Shown here: positions 1 through 8,521 of the stretch, in pieces
How the letters are laid out: the number at the start of each line of letters is the position of its first letter
Position numbering within the stretch: the stretch's first letter is position 1
DNA from: a virus
Virus record (IMG/VR): IMGVR_UViG_3300032675_000046
Span: 1-43,461 of that record
Length of the DNA: 43,461 bases
Reading direction: 5' to 3' (one strand)
The notes under the pieces: generated by a model
Seen by the model: the letters and a program-made list of their open reading frames with translations, nothing else
The model's database searches: none
What the model was told of the DNA's origin: nothing
Translations under genes and position numbers: made by a program

Positions 1-127
1 ACTTTTGGCTCGGGCAATGGTTTTAAATCATATTTTGCTTGGGGATCTTCAGGTCAATCTGCTCACGTTATCAACGCTTCAGGAGCATTAGGGTTTTCCA
101 CTAATTTAGGAGCTACTCCAGCATTAA
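1..127. repeat. Terminal direct repeat, left copy (contig circularisation overlap)
   Basis: These 127 bases are identical to the last 127 bases of the window (43335-43461). The repeat lies wholly inside a tail-fibre coding region and the frame continues across the join. This is the signature of a circular or circularly permuted genome assembled with an overlap of fixed length, not of a biological terminal repeat. An exact overlap of 127 is a common assembler k-mer size. Confidence 0.95.
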
Positions 128-1743
128 GCGGGACTACTGGATACGGAACTGCTGGTCAAGTCCCAGTTAGCGCAGGATCTACTGGAGCAGTTTCTTGGAG
201 CAGCACCCCAACATTGACCGGAACAAACTTTACTGGTGTTCCGATTAGCACTGCAATTAGTGGTCTAGGCACTGGAGTTGCTTCAGCTTTATCTATCGCT
301 ATTGGCTCTGCAGGTGCTCCTATTACATTCAACGGAGCTCTCGGAACTCCTTCAAGCGGTACATTGACCAACGCAACAGGCTTGCCAGTATCAACTGGCA
401 TCAGTGGATTGGGTACTGGCGTTGCTATTGCTCTAGCTGTTGCCGTAGGCTCTGCTGGCGCATTCGTAGTCAATGGCGGTGCTTTGGGTACACCTTCAAG
501 CGGTACTCTTACAAATACAACTGGTTTTCCTGCTGCAAACTTAGCAGGAACTGCTCTACCTTCTGCTGTTGTTTCATCTAGCTTGACTTCTGTTGGAACA
601 ATTACTACTGGCACATGGTCAGGATTGTTTGGATCGGTTAGCGGTGCTAATTTGACAAACATTACTGGAGCAAACGTAACTGGTACTGTTGCTAGTGCAA
701 CAACGGCTGCTACTGCTAATGCCTTAAATACAGCGAATAGTTATACCGTAGCTGGATTAACTGTAAATGGTAATTTAGGTATTGGCACTACTCCGTCAGC
801 TTGGTATTCGTTAATAACTGCTACACAAAATAAAAATATTTCTCTTTGGTCAAATTCGATTACCCAAGGAGTTGCTGGAAACCTGTATAGAACTGGTGCT
901 GGGTATACATCAACATATATAAACACATCGTATGCTGCTGAAATAGAGTTCAATGGCGGTGGAACTGGCGGCATTCAATTTAATTTGGCTCCTTCTGGTA
1001 CTGCTGGTACTTCCGCTAGCCTAACTCAGGCAATGACTTTATTTCAGTCTGGCGGTCTATCTTTAGGAAATACTACAGATCCCGGTGCAACGAATTTATC
1101 TGTAACAGGATCAGTAACGGCAGCTTCTTTTTCTGGTACTTGGGCGAGTATTCCTGCTGGAACAGTAATGCTATTTCAGCAAACTGCTGCACCTACTGGG
1201 TGGACAAAATTAACCACAAACAATAACGCTGCTTTGCGTATTGTTTCGGGTACTGCTGGTACTGGCGGTACAGTAGCTTTTACAACTGCTTTTGCAAGTC
1301 AAACTCCTGCTGGTTCAGTAGGTACAAGTATTACAGGCGTAAGCGGTAGCGTAGGAATTTCTGGTGGGTCTGTTGCTGCAACAACTCTTGATACAACGAT
1401 GATTCCAGCTCACGCTCACACATATAGTGGAACAACATCTACTGAGAGTGTTTATCACCAACATAGTGTTAACGGCACAATGCAATCGTATGGTGCGCCT
1501 AGTATTTCCTCTGTTCAAACAGCGATTTCTAGTTCTGCTACTGGAAATCAAAATGCTTTACATACCCACACTTATAGTGGAACAACAAACAACAATGGTA
1601 GTGGGGCATCACATACCCACGGATTTACAGCTCCAAGTGGATCGTTCACTTTTAGTTCTGGTACAGCAAGTTCATCTTTCACAGGTACAGCGATTAACCT
1701 TGCCGTACAATACGTTGACGTTATTGCAGCCTCTAAAAACTAA
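1..1743 (+). CDS. Tail fibre protein, C-terminal part (gene begins at 42699 across the contig junction)
   Basis: The frame is open from base 1 and is the continuation of the gene starting at 42699; joined, the protein is about 792 residues. This part has two tandem 48-49-residue repeats ending in the fibre motif GTPSSGTLTN, a beta-rich Gly/Ser/Thr shaft, then a collar-like tip beginning near AAPTGWTK. The tip is rich in HxH triplets (HAH, HQH, HTH, HTH), as in metal-binding trimeric short-tail-fibre tips. The protein ends YVDVIAASKN, similar to the end of the second fibre at 19086-20540. It is probably a trimeric receptor-binding or virion fibre. Its position between MuF-like and prohead-protease genes is unusual for a tail fibre, so a head-fibre role is possible. 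Confidence 0.85.
   Translation, partial: TFGSGNGFKSYFAWGSSGQSAHVINASGALGFSTNLGATPALSGTTGYGTAGQVPVSAGSTGAVSWSSTPTLTGTNFTGVPISTAISGLGTGVASALSIAIGSAGAPITFNGALGTPSSGTLTNATGLPVSTGISGLGTGVAIALAVAVGSAGAFVVNGGALGTPSSGTLTNTTGFPAANLAGTALPSAVVSSSLTSVGTITTGTWSGLFGSVSGANLTNITGANVTGTVASATTAATANALNTANSYTVAGLTVNGNLGIGTTPSAWYSLITATQNKNISLWSNSITQGVAGNLYRTGAGYTSTYINTSYAAEIEFNGGGTGGIQFNLAPSGTAGTSASLTQAMTLFQSGGLSLGNTTDPGATNLSVTGSVTAASFSGTWASIPAGTVMLFQQTAAPTGWTKLTTNNNAALRIVSGTAGTGGTVAFTTAFASQTPAGSVGTSITGVSGSVGISGGSVAATTLDTTMIPAHAHTYSGTTSTESVYHQHSVNGTMQSYGAPSISSVQTAISSSATGNQNALHTHTYSGTTNNNGSGASHTHGFTAPSGSFTFSSGTASSSFTGTAINLAVQYVDVIAASKN
235..525 (+). repeat. Two tandem fibre-shaft repeats (49 and 48 residues)
   Basis: Unit A (235-381) and unit B (382-525) encode the pattern xPxSTxISGLGTGVA, then AL, then GSAGA, then GALGTPSSGTLTN. 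The units are similar at protein level and diverged in DNA, so the duplication is not recent. Such modules build beta-helical or fibrous shafts in phage fibres. Confidence 0.8.
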
Positions 1744-1745
1744 CT

Positions 1746-2105
1746 ATGAAAATAACTCTTATATCTAGCGATAAATCTCTTGGCATCGATGGTGTCTTTT
1801 ACAATGGGCTGGATTTTTCTTCAGTTCCAACAGGAATTCATGCAATTCAATGGGATGGCGTAAAAGGTACGATTGAATATGAACTTGATGAAGACAGCAA
1901 TAAGCCTCCTAGTGATGTCATTACTGCATTACCCGATTACATTGCCTCAATTCAACCATCTTGGGATGCAGCAGCTAAAGAATTAGCAGATAAAGAGGCA
2001 GCGTTTCAACTTGCTTGTGCTCAAGTTGCCGCCCTTATGCAAGTACATGAAGAAGCAGTTTCTATTCCTAGCGTTGCACCAACTTCACAAAGTACTCCAA
2101 CATGA
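1746..2105 (+). CDS. Small fibre-associated protein, possible fibre chaperone
   Basis: This 119-residue protein follows the fibre stop by 2 bases. The N-terminal half (about 1-60) contains AIQWDGVKGTIEY, which resembles the substrate-like segment of small proteins placed after phage fibres. The C-terminal half is an Ala/Glu-rich helix (KELADKEAAFQLACAQVAAL) with a disordered Ser/Thr/Pro tail. Position suggests a fibre-folding or fibre-attachment factor, but no family-defining catalytic motif is visible. The 60-residue gene at 20550-20732 sits in the same place after the second fibre and contains the comparable string VVKWDGRKWK. Confidence 0.55.
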   Translation: MKITLISSDKSLGIDGVFYNGLDFSSVPTGIHAIQWDGVKGTIEYELDEDSNKPPSDVITALPDYIASIQPSWDAAAKELADKEAAFQLACAQVAALMQVHEEAVSIPSVAPTSQSTPT

Positions 2106-2389
2106 ACTTAGATGCAAAAACTAATTGCCCTTTAGATGGGTTTAAACCTTGCCGTCAACTAGAATGTGCATGGTTTATTAAAGTATTAGGTAAAAACCCT
2201 AATACTGGTAAAGACGTTGAAGACTGGGGATGTTCTGTTGCATGGCTTCCAATTTTATCTATTGAGAACAGCCAACAACAAAGACAAACTGGCGCAGCAG
2301 TCGAATCATTCAGAAATGAAATGGTCAAATCAAACGAAGTAAACACAGCAATAATGATTGAGACAGCTAATTTAAAGTTTTTAAAGTAA
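2102..2389 (+). CDS. Conserved Cys-containing small protein, companion of fibre 1
   Basis: This 95-residue protein overlaps the previous gene by 4 bases (ATGA). Cysteines C9, C17, C22 and C43 sit in the pattern CP-x-C-x-CAW-x-GC, followed by the block AWLPILSIENSQQQ and TGAAVESFRNEMVKSNE. The product of 20723-21049 shares the same cysteines and the same block, so the two are paralogues, each tied to a fibre gene. The four cysteines could bind a metal. The function is unknown. Confidence 0.75.
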   Translation: MNLDAKTNCPLDGFKPCRQLECAWFIKVLGKNPNTGKDVEDWGCSVAWLPILSIENSQQQRQTGAAVESFRNEMVKSNEVNTAIMIETANLKFLK

Positions 2390-2390
2390 T

Positions 2391-3944
2391 ATGCTTGGCT
2401 TCCAGCCTTTCTCAGCCAATCCAATTTCAGCAATAAATGGGGTTCTGGTATTTAATGTTTCAATTTCTGAAACTGGGAATGGTCAAGATTCAATACAAGT
2501 AAGAATACTTGTTAATGTTTCTACCCTTGAAAATGGACTGGCAGTAGATTCTGCTTCAGAAGTATTAATAGCGGCAAATAGTATTAGTGAAGCTGCATCA
2601 ATAGCAGATACAGTTTCTCAGTCAATGTTTGCGCCATTGACGATTGCTGAATTTGGTTCATTATTAGATTCTGTATCTAATTCAATGACAGCACCAGTTT
2701 CAATAACAGAAGTCGGAAATGCTTTAAGCACACAATCCGAATCAATGGCTGCAACAGTCAATATTTTAGAGGCTGGAAATGCTTTAGACGCTCAGTCTGA
2801 AATAATGTCAGCACCTACTAACATATCAGAAGTTGGTAATGCTCAAGACTCTCAGTCTGAAAATATGACTGCTGGGGTAACAGTATCAGAATCTAATTCT
2901 GCTCTTGATAGCGTTTCTGAAACAATGACAGCTTCAGTAGTTAATGTTGAAGCTATTAATGCTCAAGACATTCAATCTGAGCAAATGTCCTCGCCTGTAA
3001 GCATTAATGAATCAGGTAACGGCATAGATTCTCAATCGGAAACAATGGCTGCTCCAGTTAATATTCTTGAAGCTGGAAACGGACAAGATACTATTGCTGA
3101 AAATATGACTGCCTCGATTAATGTTTCTGAGGCAGGTAGTGCAGTTGAAATTCAATCAGAAGCAATGTCGGCACCAGTAAATAATACTGAAAGTGCAAAC
3201 GCATTAGATTCTCAATCAGAAAACATGAACTCTCCTGTTTACATAAATGAATCAGGAAATGCTCAAGACAGCCAATCTGAAACCATGTCGGCACCTGTAA
3301 GCATTACAGAGCTAGGGAATGCACAAGATACGGTATTAGAAAGTATGACTGCTTCAGTAGAAGTACTGGAATCAACAGTTGCCATTGATTCTGTATCAGA
3401 AAATCTAATTGCATCTTTGAATATTTTGGAGGCTGTATCTGCTTTAGATAGCTACTCTGAAAATATGTCTGCTTTAATAGAAATCATAGAAGTTGCAATA
3501 GCACAAGATACTATTACAGAACAAATGACAGCTTCTTTAGTAATTAATGAAATTGCTAATGTTTTAGACCATATAAATGCTAATATGACAGCATCTTTGG
3601 TTGTAGTTGAGAGTGCTGATGCACAAGATATACAATCAGTATTAATGACTGCTGCGGTACAAGTCGATGAAGCTGGCAATGCTTTAGACTCGACTGATGC
3701 GACAGATTATGTCATAGTAGCGATAGTAGAAAACGGTAACGCAGTTGACGTATATATAGTTAAGCCAATTTTTAGGCTTTCAGATTTTGTATGGCATTTA
3801 CTTCCTAGACCTGATTACTGGCAAGTAGCTCAAAGATCAGATGAATGGGAAATTTCACCAAGACAAGATTTTATAAAAGAGCCTAAACGATTAACTTATT
3901 GGAATGTTTCACCAAGACAAACACATTGGATAGTAAATGAATAG
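2391..3944 (+). CDS. Virion-associated protein of 22 tandem 20-residue repeats
   Basis: This 517-residue protein has a 20-residue leader, 22 near-continuous repeats of exactly 20 residues (residues 21-460), and a Trp/Arg-rich C-terminus (461-517) with repeats around YWQVAQRSDEW and YWNVSPRQ. The repeat consensus is APVxIxExGNAxDxQSExMx, with the E at position 7 and the D at 13 almost invariant. It is acidic with few Lys or Arg in the repeats, and has no signal peptide. The period suggests a beta-solenoid or long fibrous rod. It lies between fibre and capsid genes, so a head or fibre appendage is likely. I do not recognise a named family. Confidence 0.8.
   Translation: MLGFQPFSANPISAINGVLVFNVSISETGNGQDSIQVRILVNVSTLENGLAVDSASEVLIAANSISEAASIADTVSQSMFAPLTIAEFGSLLDSVSNSMTAPVSITEVGNALSTQSESMAATVNILEAGNALDAQSEIMSAPTNISEVGNAQDSQSENMTAGVTVSESNSALDSVSETMTASVVNVEAINAQDIQSEQMSSPVSINESGNGIDSQSETMAAPVNILEAGNGQDTIAENMTASINVSEAGSAVEIQSEAMSAPVNNTESANALDSQSENMNSPVYINESGNAQDSQSETMSAPVSITELGNAQDTVLESMTASVEVLESTVAIDSVSENLIASLNILEAVSALDSYSENMSALIEIIEVAIAQDTITEQMTASLVINEIANVLDHINANMTASLVVVESADAQDIQSVLMTAAVQVDEAGNALDSTDATDYVIVAIVENGNAVDVYIVKPIFRLSDFVWHLLPRPDYWQVAQRSDEWEISPRQDFIKEPKRLTYWNVSPRQTHWIVNE
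2451..3770 (+). repeat. 22 x 60-bp protein-coding tandem repeat
   Basis: The period is exactly 60 bases (20 codons) with no indel over 22 units. Units 5-15 match the consensus best; the first three and last two are the most diverged. Synonymous positions vary widely, showing an old array kept by selection on the protein rather than a recent slippage product. Confidence 0.85.
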
Positions 3945-4299
3945 CTATGTATTAGAAAAAAGAACTTCAGAGTCTATTTTTTATGACTTAGATTGCACTC
4001 AGATTCTTGATACGGCTGAACTTATTTTAACTATTGTTTCTATTACTTCAGATCAAGTTGGGCTAGTATTTGCTGGTCAAGCTGTCAATTCTGAGCCAGT
4101 AGTGTTTTCCGATGGAACAGTTGCTGCTGCTGGAAAAGTAATCTCAGTCCAAATTTCTGAAGGAATAATTCCAGCCCCACAAGTGAACCAGCTTTACACA
4201 ATTAGGGCTTTGTTCACTACTAATGATATAAACACTAGAGAAGCAACGGTGCTTCTAAATGTAACTAATATTCCAGTCCAAACAGGGAGGGTCTGCTAA
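3937..4299 (+). CDS. Hypothetical virion protein, possible fibre-attachment adaptor
   Basis: This 120-residue all-beta-looking protein (alternating hydrophobic strands, Ig-like appearance) starts 8 bases inside the preceding gene and ends in a TAATG overlap with the protease gene. Its layout, with an N-terminal YDLDCTQIL segment, a central strand-rich core and an ATVLLNV end, resembles the small phage fibre-tail adaptor proteins. That link is from general resemblance only. No catalytic motif is present. Confidence 0.5.
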   Translation: MNSYVLEKRTSESIFYDLDCTQILDTAELILTIVSITSDQVGLVFAGQAVNSEPVVFSDGTVAAAGKVISVQISEGIIPAPQVNQLYTIRALFTTNDINTREATVLLNVTNIPVQTGRVC

Positions 4300-5978
4300 T
4301 GCCATTACAAGCCGGATACTCAAAAGAAACAATCCAAAATAATATTCGTGAGCTTATTAAAGCTGGTCACGATCCTAAACAGTCTATGGCTATCGCTTAT
4401 TCCAATGCCCGTAAGACTCATGGTGTAGATGAAGAAATTACCGAGACAGAAGAAAAATCTCACAAACGGGATTTAAAAGAAGAGCCTGATTCTGATATTG
4501 TTGCCTTCATTGTTTATACAGATAATGACAAAATTTTATGGATGAAACGCACTAAGGATGACACTTGGGGATTTCCCGGTGGTCATGTAGAAGAAGGTGA
4601 ATCAGCCATTGAAGGAGCTATAAGAGAGTCAAGAGAAGAAATTATGCACGTTCCTGAAACAGGTCTTCAGTTGATCTATTCAGAAGGAAAAGTCCGTTTG
4701 TTTGGCTGCAACGATGGTGAATTTAAACCTGAACTCAATGACGAGCATAGTGAGTTTGTATGGGCTACTATTGAGGATGCTCCCGATCCCATTTTTCCCA
4801 AAATTGACGGGGACGAAGAAAAGATTGCGGAAGCTGCTGAAGCGAATTCTTCTGCGATGGATTTACGTGAATATGATACTAACGGCTGGTTTGAAGTAAA
4901 AGACAATCCCCTTTCTATGGTTGGCGTATTTCCATACTCAGGTCGTTCTATTTCCCCTGATGCAGACCAAGACCGTGTTTATATGGTTTATCGCCCAGCC
5001 GAAGAACTTGGCACTAGTGAGTGTATTGATTCTTTTAAATTAATTCCATGGATTGATAACCATGTTATGTTAGGTAGCGAAGAAGATGGATTAACCCCAT
5101 CTGAAGCAAAAGGCGTTCAAGGGGTGATCGGTCAAGATGTTTATTTTGACGGATCAATCTTACGAGGTAACATTAAAGTATTTTCAGAAGCGATGGCTAA
5201 TTTAATCGCTAATGGTAAAAAAGAATTGTCTTGCGGATATCGTTGCAGATATGAATACACACCCGGAGTGTTTGAGGGTGTAAAGTATGACTATGTGCAA
5301 CGAGAAATTCGTGGCAATCATCTTGCCCTTGTCGAGAATGGTCGCATGGGTCCTGATGTAGCAGTATTAGATCACTTCACTTTTACAGTAGATAACAAGG
5401 AGCTTTTAAACATGGCTGAAGAAAACAAAGAAGTCGGGGCTGAAAAGCTCGACATGACTTTAGAGGAAGTTCATAAATTCCTCGAAGAAGTTATGCCTAA
5501 ATTGGCAAAAATCCAAGAGTTAACTGGTCAATCGTTTGGTTCAGCAGGTTTAGAAGCCGTTGCTGATGAAGACACAGTTAAGCCTGATGGCGATGAAGAA
5601 AAGCCTGAAGGCACAACTGATGCTGAAGGTGCTGAGTATTGCGTTGGCGGTCAGAAGACAGAAGAAAAAGAAGGTGAGCGTGGTGCTGGTATGGATGCAG
5701 CCATGATCGCTAAAGCTGTTGAGGCTAAAGTAGCCTTGAAAGCAAAGCTGTATGGTCAGTTATCTGCTCACATTGGTGCTTTTGATAGTGCTGATATGGA
5801 CTTAGATAAAATGGCTAAGTACGGCTGCAAAAAACTTGGCTTGGAAGCCCCTAAAGAAACTCGTGTAGTTGCTTTAGAAGCGTTCCTCAAAGGCAAGGGT
5901 GCTCCTGCAAGATCAGCAATGGATTCTGCTGCTCCTCGCAAGGGTAATTTCGTTCAACGTTTTTTAGAAGGTAAATAA
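4299..5978 (+). CDS. Nudix domain - DUF2213-like prohead protease - scaffold polyprotein
   Basis: This 559-residue protein has three parts. Residues 1-45 are a short helical N-terminus found on some phage head proteins. Residues about 65-165 are a Nudix hydrolase domain with a near-complete Nudix box (G95, E101, R109-E110, R112-E113-E114). Residues about 205-360 resemble the DUF2213/prohead-protease family, with the ELSCGYR and [15 protein letters not shown] motifs; H255 and S311 are candidate catalytic residues. Residues 372-559 form an acidic helical scaffold. A strong GGGAGGG ribosome site precedes the start. The protein should process and scaffold the procapsid. The Nudix substrate cannot be told from sequence. 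An internal ribosome site suggests the scaffold is also made alone. Confidence 0.85.
   Translation: MPLQAGYSKETIQNNIRELIKAGHDPKQSMAIAYSNARKTHGVDEEITETEEKSHKRDLKEEPDSDIVAFIVYTDNDKILWMKRTKDDTWGFPGGHVEEGESAIEGAIRESREEIMHVPETGLQLIYSEGKVRLFGCNDGEFKPELNDEHSEFVWATIEDAPDPIFPKIDGDEEKIAEAAEANSSAMDLREYDTNGWFEVKDNPLSMVGVFPYSGRSISPDADQDRVYMVYRPAEELGTSECIDSFKLIPWIDNHVMLGSEEDGLTPSEAKGVQGVIGQDVYFDGSILRGNIKVFSEAMANLIANGKKELSCGYRCRYEYTPGVFEGVKYDYVQREIRGNHLALVENGRMGPDVAVLDHFTFTVDNKELLNMAEENKEVGAEKLDMTLEEVHKFLEEVMPKLAKIQELTGQSFGSAGLEAVADEDTVKPDGDEEKPEGTTDAEGAEYCVGGQKTEEKEGERGAGMDAAMIAKAVEAKVALKAKLYGQLSAHIGAFDSADMDLDKMAKYGCKKLGLEAPKETRVVALEAFLKGKGAPARSAMDSAAPRKGNFVQRFLEGK
5397..5414 (+). promoter_or_regulatory. 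Internal ribosome binding site and ATG for a separate scaffold protein
   Basis: AAGGAG at 5397-5402 stands 9 bases before an in-frame ATG at 5412 (Met372 of the protease polyprotein). Initiation here would give a 188-residue scaffold made only of the C-terminal part. The position falls exactly at the protease/scaffold boundary, as in the nested lambda C/Nu3 arrangement. That similarity and the strong Shine-Dalgarno are the evidence; use in vivo is inferred. Confidence 0.7.
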
Positions 5979-5980
5979 TC

Positions 5981-6493
5981 ATGACTGCTGCGACTTTTCA
6001 ATCCACAGTTAACGTCAATCTGGGATTTGGAATTCCCGGTGAATTGATTGTTGACGGTCCACAACGTGTAGATTCCTTAACCCTTGACTCCATTGGTGGA
6101 ACAATCGGTTTGGCATTTACTAAATCCAACATTACTAACATTGCCTCCCAAGGTGGTGCTGTTGTTGCTGGTTCTAGCCTGTTCGCTGGTATCTTGGTTA
6201 ATCCTAAGGTCTATGCTTCATACGGTTCAGTTGGTGGCAATCCATTAGATCCTACTTTGTTCCTCGGTCCAAATAGTCAAGGTGAATTTCTTACTATGGG
6301 TACTATCGTTGTAACTTTAGTAGGTGCTGCCAATATTGGTGATCTCGTTCAATACGAAATCGCAACTGGTATTCTTTCCGCTATCGAACCCGGTACTTCA
6401 CCAGCTACTGGTTTTGCATTAGTTCCAAATGCAGTTGTATGGAACTACCCAACAACCAGCACTGGTCTAGCTGCTATCCGTATTACTGACTAA
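5981..6493 (+). CDS. Capsid decoration / structural cement protein
   Basis: This 170-residue, Gly- and beta-rich protein lies between protease/scaffold and major capsid genes, which is the classic place for a head-stabilising protein. The N-terminus (VNVNLGFGIPGEL) and the internal FAGILVNPKVYAS and GEFLTMGTIVV segments resemble the Gp24-like structural cement family. It probably binds the outside of the mature capsid. No transmembrane or signal sequence is present. Confidence 0.75.
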   Translation: MTAATFQSTVNVNLGFGIPGELIVDGPQRVDSLTLDSIGGTIGLAFTKSNITNIASQGGAVVAGSSLFAGILVNPKVYASYGSVGGNPLDPTLFLGPNSQGEFLTMGTIVVTLVGAANIGDLVQYEIATGILSAIEPGTSPATGFALVPNAVVWNYPTTSTGLAAIRITD

Positions 6494-6506
6494 TTAAGGA
6501 CTAATT

Positions 6507-7610
6507 ATGAACAAATCTTTAGAACGCAGCTATATCGCTCCTCGCCAAGTTGGTGCGGTGCAAATGTCTGCCGATGATGTTTCCGACTTTGCTGCTCTCG
6601 GTGACCTCGGCATCAACTTCTCCCAAGCTCAAGTTAAAAAAATGGCTGGCTTTGCAATGGACAATCAACAAGGTGATGTAACTTCACCTTCGATGACTAC
6701 TCCTGTGCAGTTCCTCCAAAACTGGCTTCCGGGCTTCGTTAAAGTTATTACTGCTGCTCGTAAGATTGATGAGCTTTGTGGTATTACTACAACAGGTTCT
6801 TGGGAAGATGAAGAAATCGTACAAGGCATGTTAGAGCCGATTGGTAATGCTGTTCCTTATGGCGATTACACAAATGTACCTTTGGCATCATGGAACACCA
6901 ACTTTGTACGCAGAACGGTTATCCGTTTTGAAAAAGGTATCAAAGTAGGTATGTTAGAAGAAGCTCGTGCTGCTCGTATTCGTATCAGCACTTCTGCTGA
7001 AAAGCGTTCATCTGCTGCTTTAGCATTAGAAATTCAACGTAACTTAGTTGGTTTCTATGGCTTTAACGGTGGTGACAACTTAACATACGGTTTCTTGAAT
7101 GATCCTTCATTGCCATCTTATGTTCCTGTTGCTGGTAGCGGCACAGGTGGTTCTACATTGTGGAGCCAAAAGACTTTCTTGCAAATCGTAGCTGACATTC
7201 GTGTTGCTGCTGCTCAGTTGCAAACTCAATCCCAAGACACTATTAACCCAGAAGATGTTGAATTGACATTGGCTCTGCCAACTAATTCATACCAATATCT
7301 GTCGGTTACTTCTGACTTTGGTATTTCTGTTCGTGACTGGTTGAACAAAACTTATCCTAAGTTGCGTGTTATTTCTGCTCCGCAGTTAAACCTCGCAAAC
7401 GGTGGTCAAAACGTATTCTATCTCTACGCAGAACATGTAGAAGATGGCGCATCTGATGACAACCGTACTTGGGTACAAGTTGTTCCAGCTAAGTTCCAAG
7501 CATTAGGTGTTGAAAAGCAAGCTAAGGCTTACGAAGAAGATTATGCCAACGCAACTGCTGGCGTAATGTTGAAGCGTCCTTATGCTGTTGTTCGTTACAC
7601 TCACATTTAA
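6507..7610 (+). CDS. Major capsid protein (DUF2184-like)
   Basis: This 367-residue protein follows the cement gene and is closed by hairpins, as expected for the most expressed gene. Features typical of the family are LQNWLPGFVKVITAARKIDELCG, the EEIVQGMLEPIG segment, the RRTVIRFEKGIKVGMLEEARA helix and the C-terminal MLKRPYAVVRYTHI. It is expected to have an HK97-type fold and form the capsid shell. Unlike HK97 it carries no long N-terminal delta domain, in keeping with a scaffold supplied by the upstream polyprotein. Confidence 0.88.
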   Translation: MNKSLERSYIAPRQVGAVQMSADDVSDFAALGDLGINFSQAQVKKMAGFAMDNQQGDVTSPSMTTPVQFLQNWLPGFVKVITAARKIDELCGITTTGSWEDEEIVQGMLEPIGNAVPYGDYTNVPLASWNTNFVRRTVIRFEKGIKVGMLEEARAARIRISTSAEKRSSAALALEIQRNLVGFYGFNGGDNLTYGFLNDPSLPSYVPVAGSGTGGSTLWSQKTFLQIVADIRVAAAQLQTQSQDTINPEDVELTLALPTNSYQYLSVTSDFGISVRDWLNKTYPKLRVISAPQLNLANGGQNVFYLYAEHVEDGASDDNRTWVQVVPAKFQALGVEKQAKAYEEDYANATAGVMLKRPYAVVRYTHI

Positions 7611-7616
7611 TGGGTC

Positions 7617-7638
7617 GGGGAGGTCTTATAGACTCCCC
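7617..7638 (+). terminator. Hairpin after the major capsid gene
   Basis: GGGGAGGTCT, loop TAT and AGACTCCCC form a 9-bp stem with one bulged G directly after the capsid stop codon. There is no T-tract, so it may be an mRNA 3'-end stabiliser or part of a double terminator with the next hairpin. Confidence 0.6.
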
Positions 7639-7661
7639 CATCTTAGTGATGTAATATAGGC

Positions 7662-7684
7662 AAGACGGGGGAAACTCCGTCTTT
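7662..7684 (+). terminator. Probable rho-independent terminator before the neck genes
   Basis: AAGACGG pairs with CCGTCTT (7 bp) around an 8-base loop, followed by only a short T-run (TTTCT). With the upstream hairpin it probably reduces transcription from the capsid gene into the neck/tail genes. Confidence 0.6.
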
Positions 7685-7709
7685 CTAAACATCAAAAGGA
7701 TAAGCAAAA

Positions 7710-8075
7710 ATGGCTAAGACATACGTATTCTCTACACTCGCTAACGATCAGACTTATACAAATTGGCTCAAAGGCGGTGGTGATGTTCCTGTTAAAGGAC
7801 ATGCTGTTCACATTAAAGGTGGAACAGGCGTAGCAAATAATAGACTCGTAACTCCATTAGGGGTGGCGACTGAAATTTCTGATTTTGATTTAGAAGAATT
7901 GCAAAAGAATCCTTCATTTAAAGACCATGAAAAAAATGGCTATATCGTAGTTCGTGCCAAAAAAGCAGAAACAGAAAAAGTAGCTTCTGACATGAACCTT
8001 AAAGACGAATCTGCACCAATGACTCATACTGACTATAAGTCTGAAGAAGATTCACCTAAATACAAATCTGCATAA
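7710..8075 (+). CDS. Hypothetical head/neck protein
   Basis: This 121-residue protein begins after the post-capsid hairpins with its own ribosome site (AAAGGATAAG) and ends in an A-shared TAATG overlap with the next gene. The N-terminal half is beta-rich and includes GHAVHIKGGTGVANNRL; the C-terminal 50 residues are charged and probably disordered. Its position fits a small head-completion or decoration protein. I do not recognise a family. Confidence 0.6.
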   Translation: MAKTYVFSTLANDQTYTNWLKGGGDVPVKGHAVHIKGGTGVANNRLVTPLGVATEISDFDLEELQKNPSFKDHEKNGYIVVRAKKAETEKVASDMNLKDESAPMTHTDYKSEEDSPKYKSA

Positions 8076-8521
8076 TGACATCTACTACACCAGTCTATAA
8101 CGATGAGGCTTTTCGGAACCAGTTTCCTCAATTTGAGAATACGACTTTGTTCCCACCTGACCAACTCGAAAGCTGGTGGGTGATGGGGACTGCGTACATC
8201 AACATTGATAACAACTATCCTTGGAACTTTAAAACCAAACAATTACAGTTGGCTATTGACTTGATGTGCGCCCATCTTGCAGCCTCATTTAGTATGATTA
8301 ATTCAGGAATCCCAGCAGTTGTAGTGCAGGGATCAGCAGAGGGATCAGTTAATGTTTCCCTTGTTCCTCCACCTGTTAAGACAGCTTTTGGCTGGTGGTT
8401 GGCTACTACCCCTTACGGCAACCAATTACGTGCCTTGTTGCGTATCGTAGCGAATGTAGGACTGTTTGTTGGCGGCAGCTATGAGAATCAAGGATTCCGT
8501 AGGGCTGGTGGTGTATTTTGA
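8075..8521 (+). CDS. DUF4054-like head-tail connector protein
   Basis: This 148-residue, mainly helical protein resembles the DUF4054 family found next to phage capsid genes. Typical features are FRNQFPQFENTTLFP near the N-terminus, the AIDLMCAHLA helix and the PYGNQLRALLRI segment. Family members are head-completion/adaptor proteins that bind under the portal. The gene overlaps the TTG start of the next gene. Confidence 0.72.
   Translation: MTSTTPVYNDEAFRNQFPQFENTTLFPPDQLESWWVMGTAYINIDNNYPWNFKTKQLQLAIDLMCAHLAASFSMINSGIPAVVVQGSAEGSVNVSLVPPPVKTAFGWWLATTPYGNQLRALLRIVANVGLFVGGSYENQGFRRAGGVF

Noticed and set aside
1-127. A biological direct terminal repeat of 127 bp
   Set aside because: It lies in the middle of a fibre gene, far from terminase, and equals a usual assembler k-mer length.
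156-662. Minus-strand 168-residue ORF opposite the fibre repeats
   Set aside because: A shadow of the repetitive fibre coding sequence (Pro/Ala/Val-rich); the plus frame has recognised motifs and continues through the contig join.
2451-3770. CRISPR array or satellite, because of the 60-bp period
   Set aside because: The repeats are diverged, have no spacer/repeat alternation, and keep one protein frame throughout.
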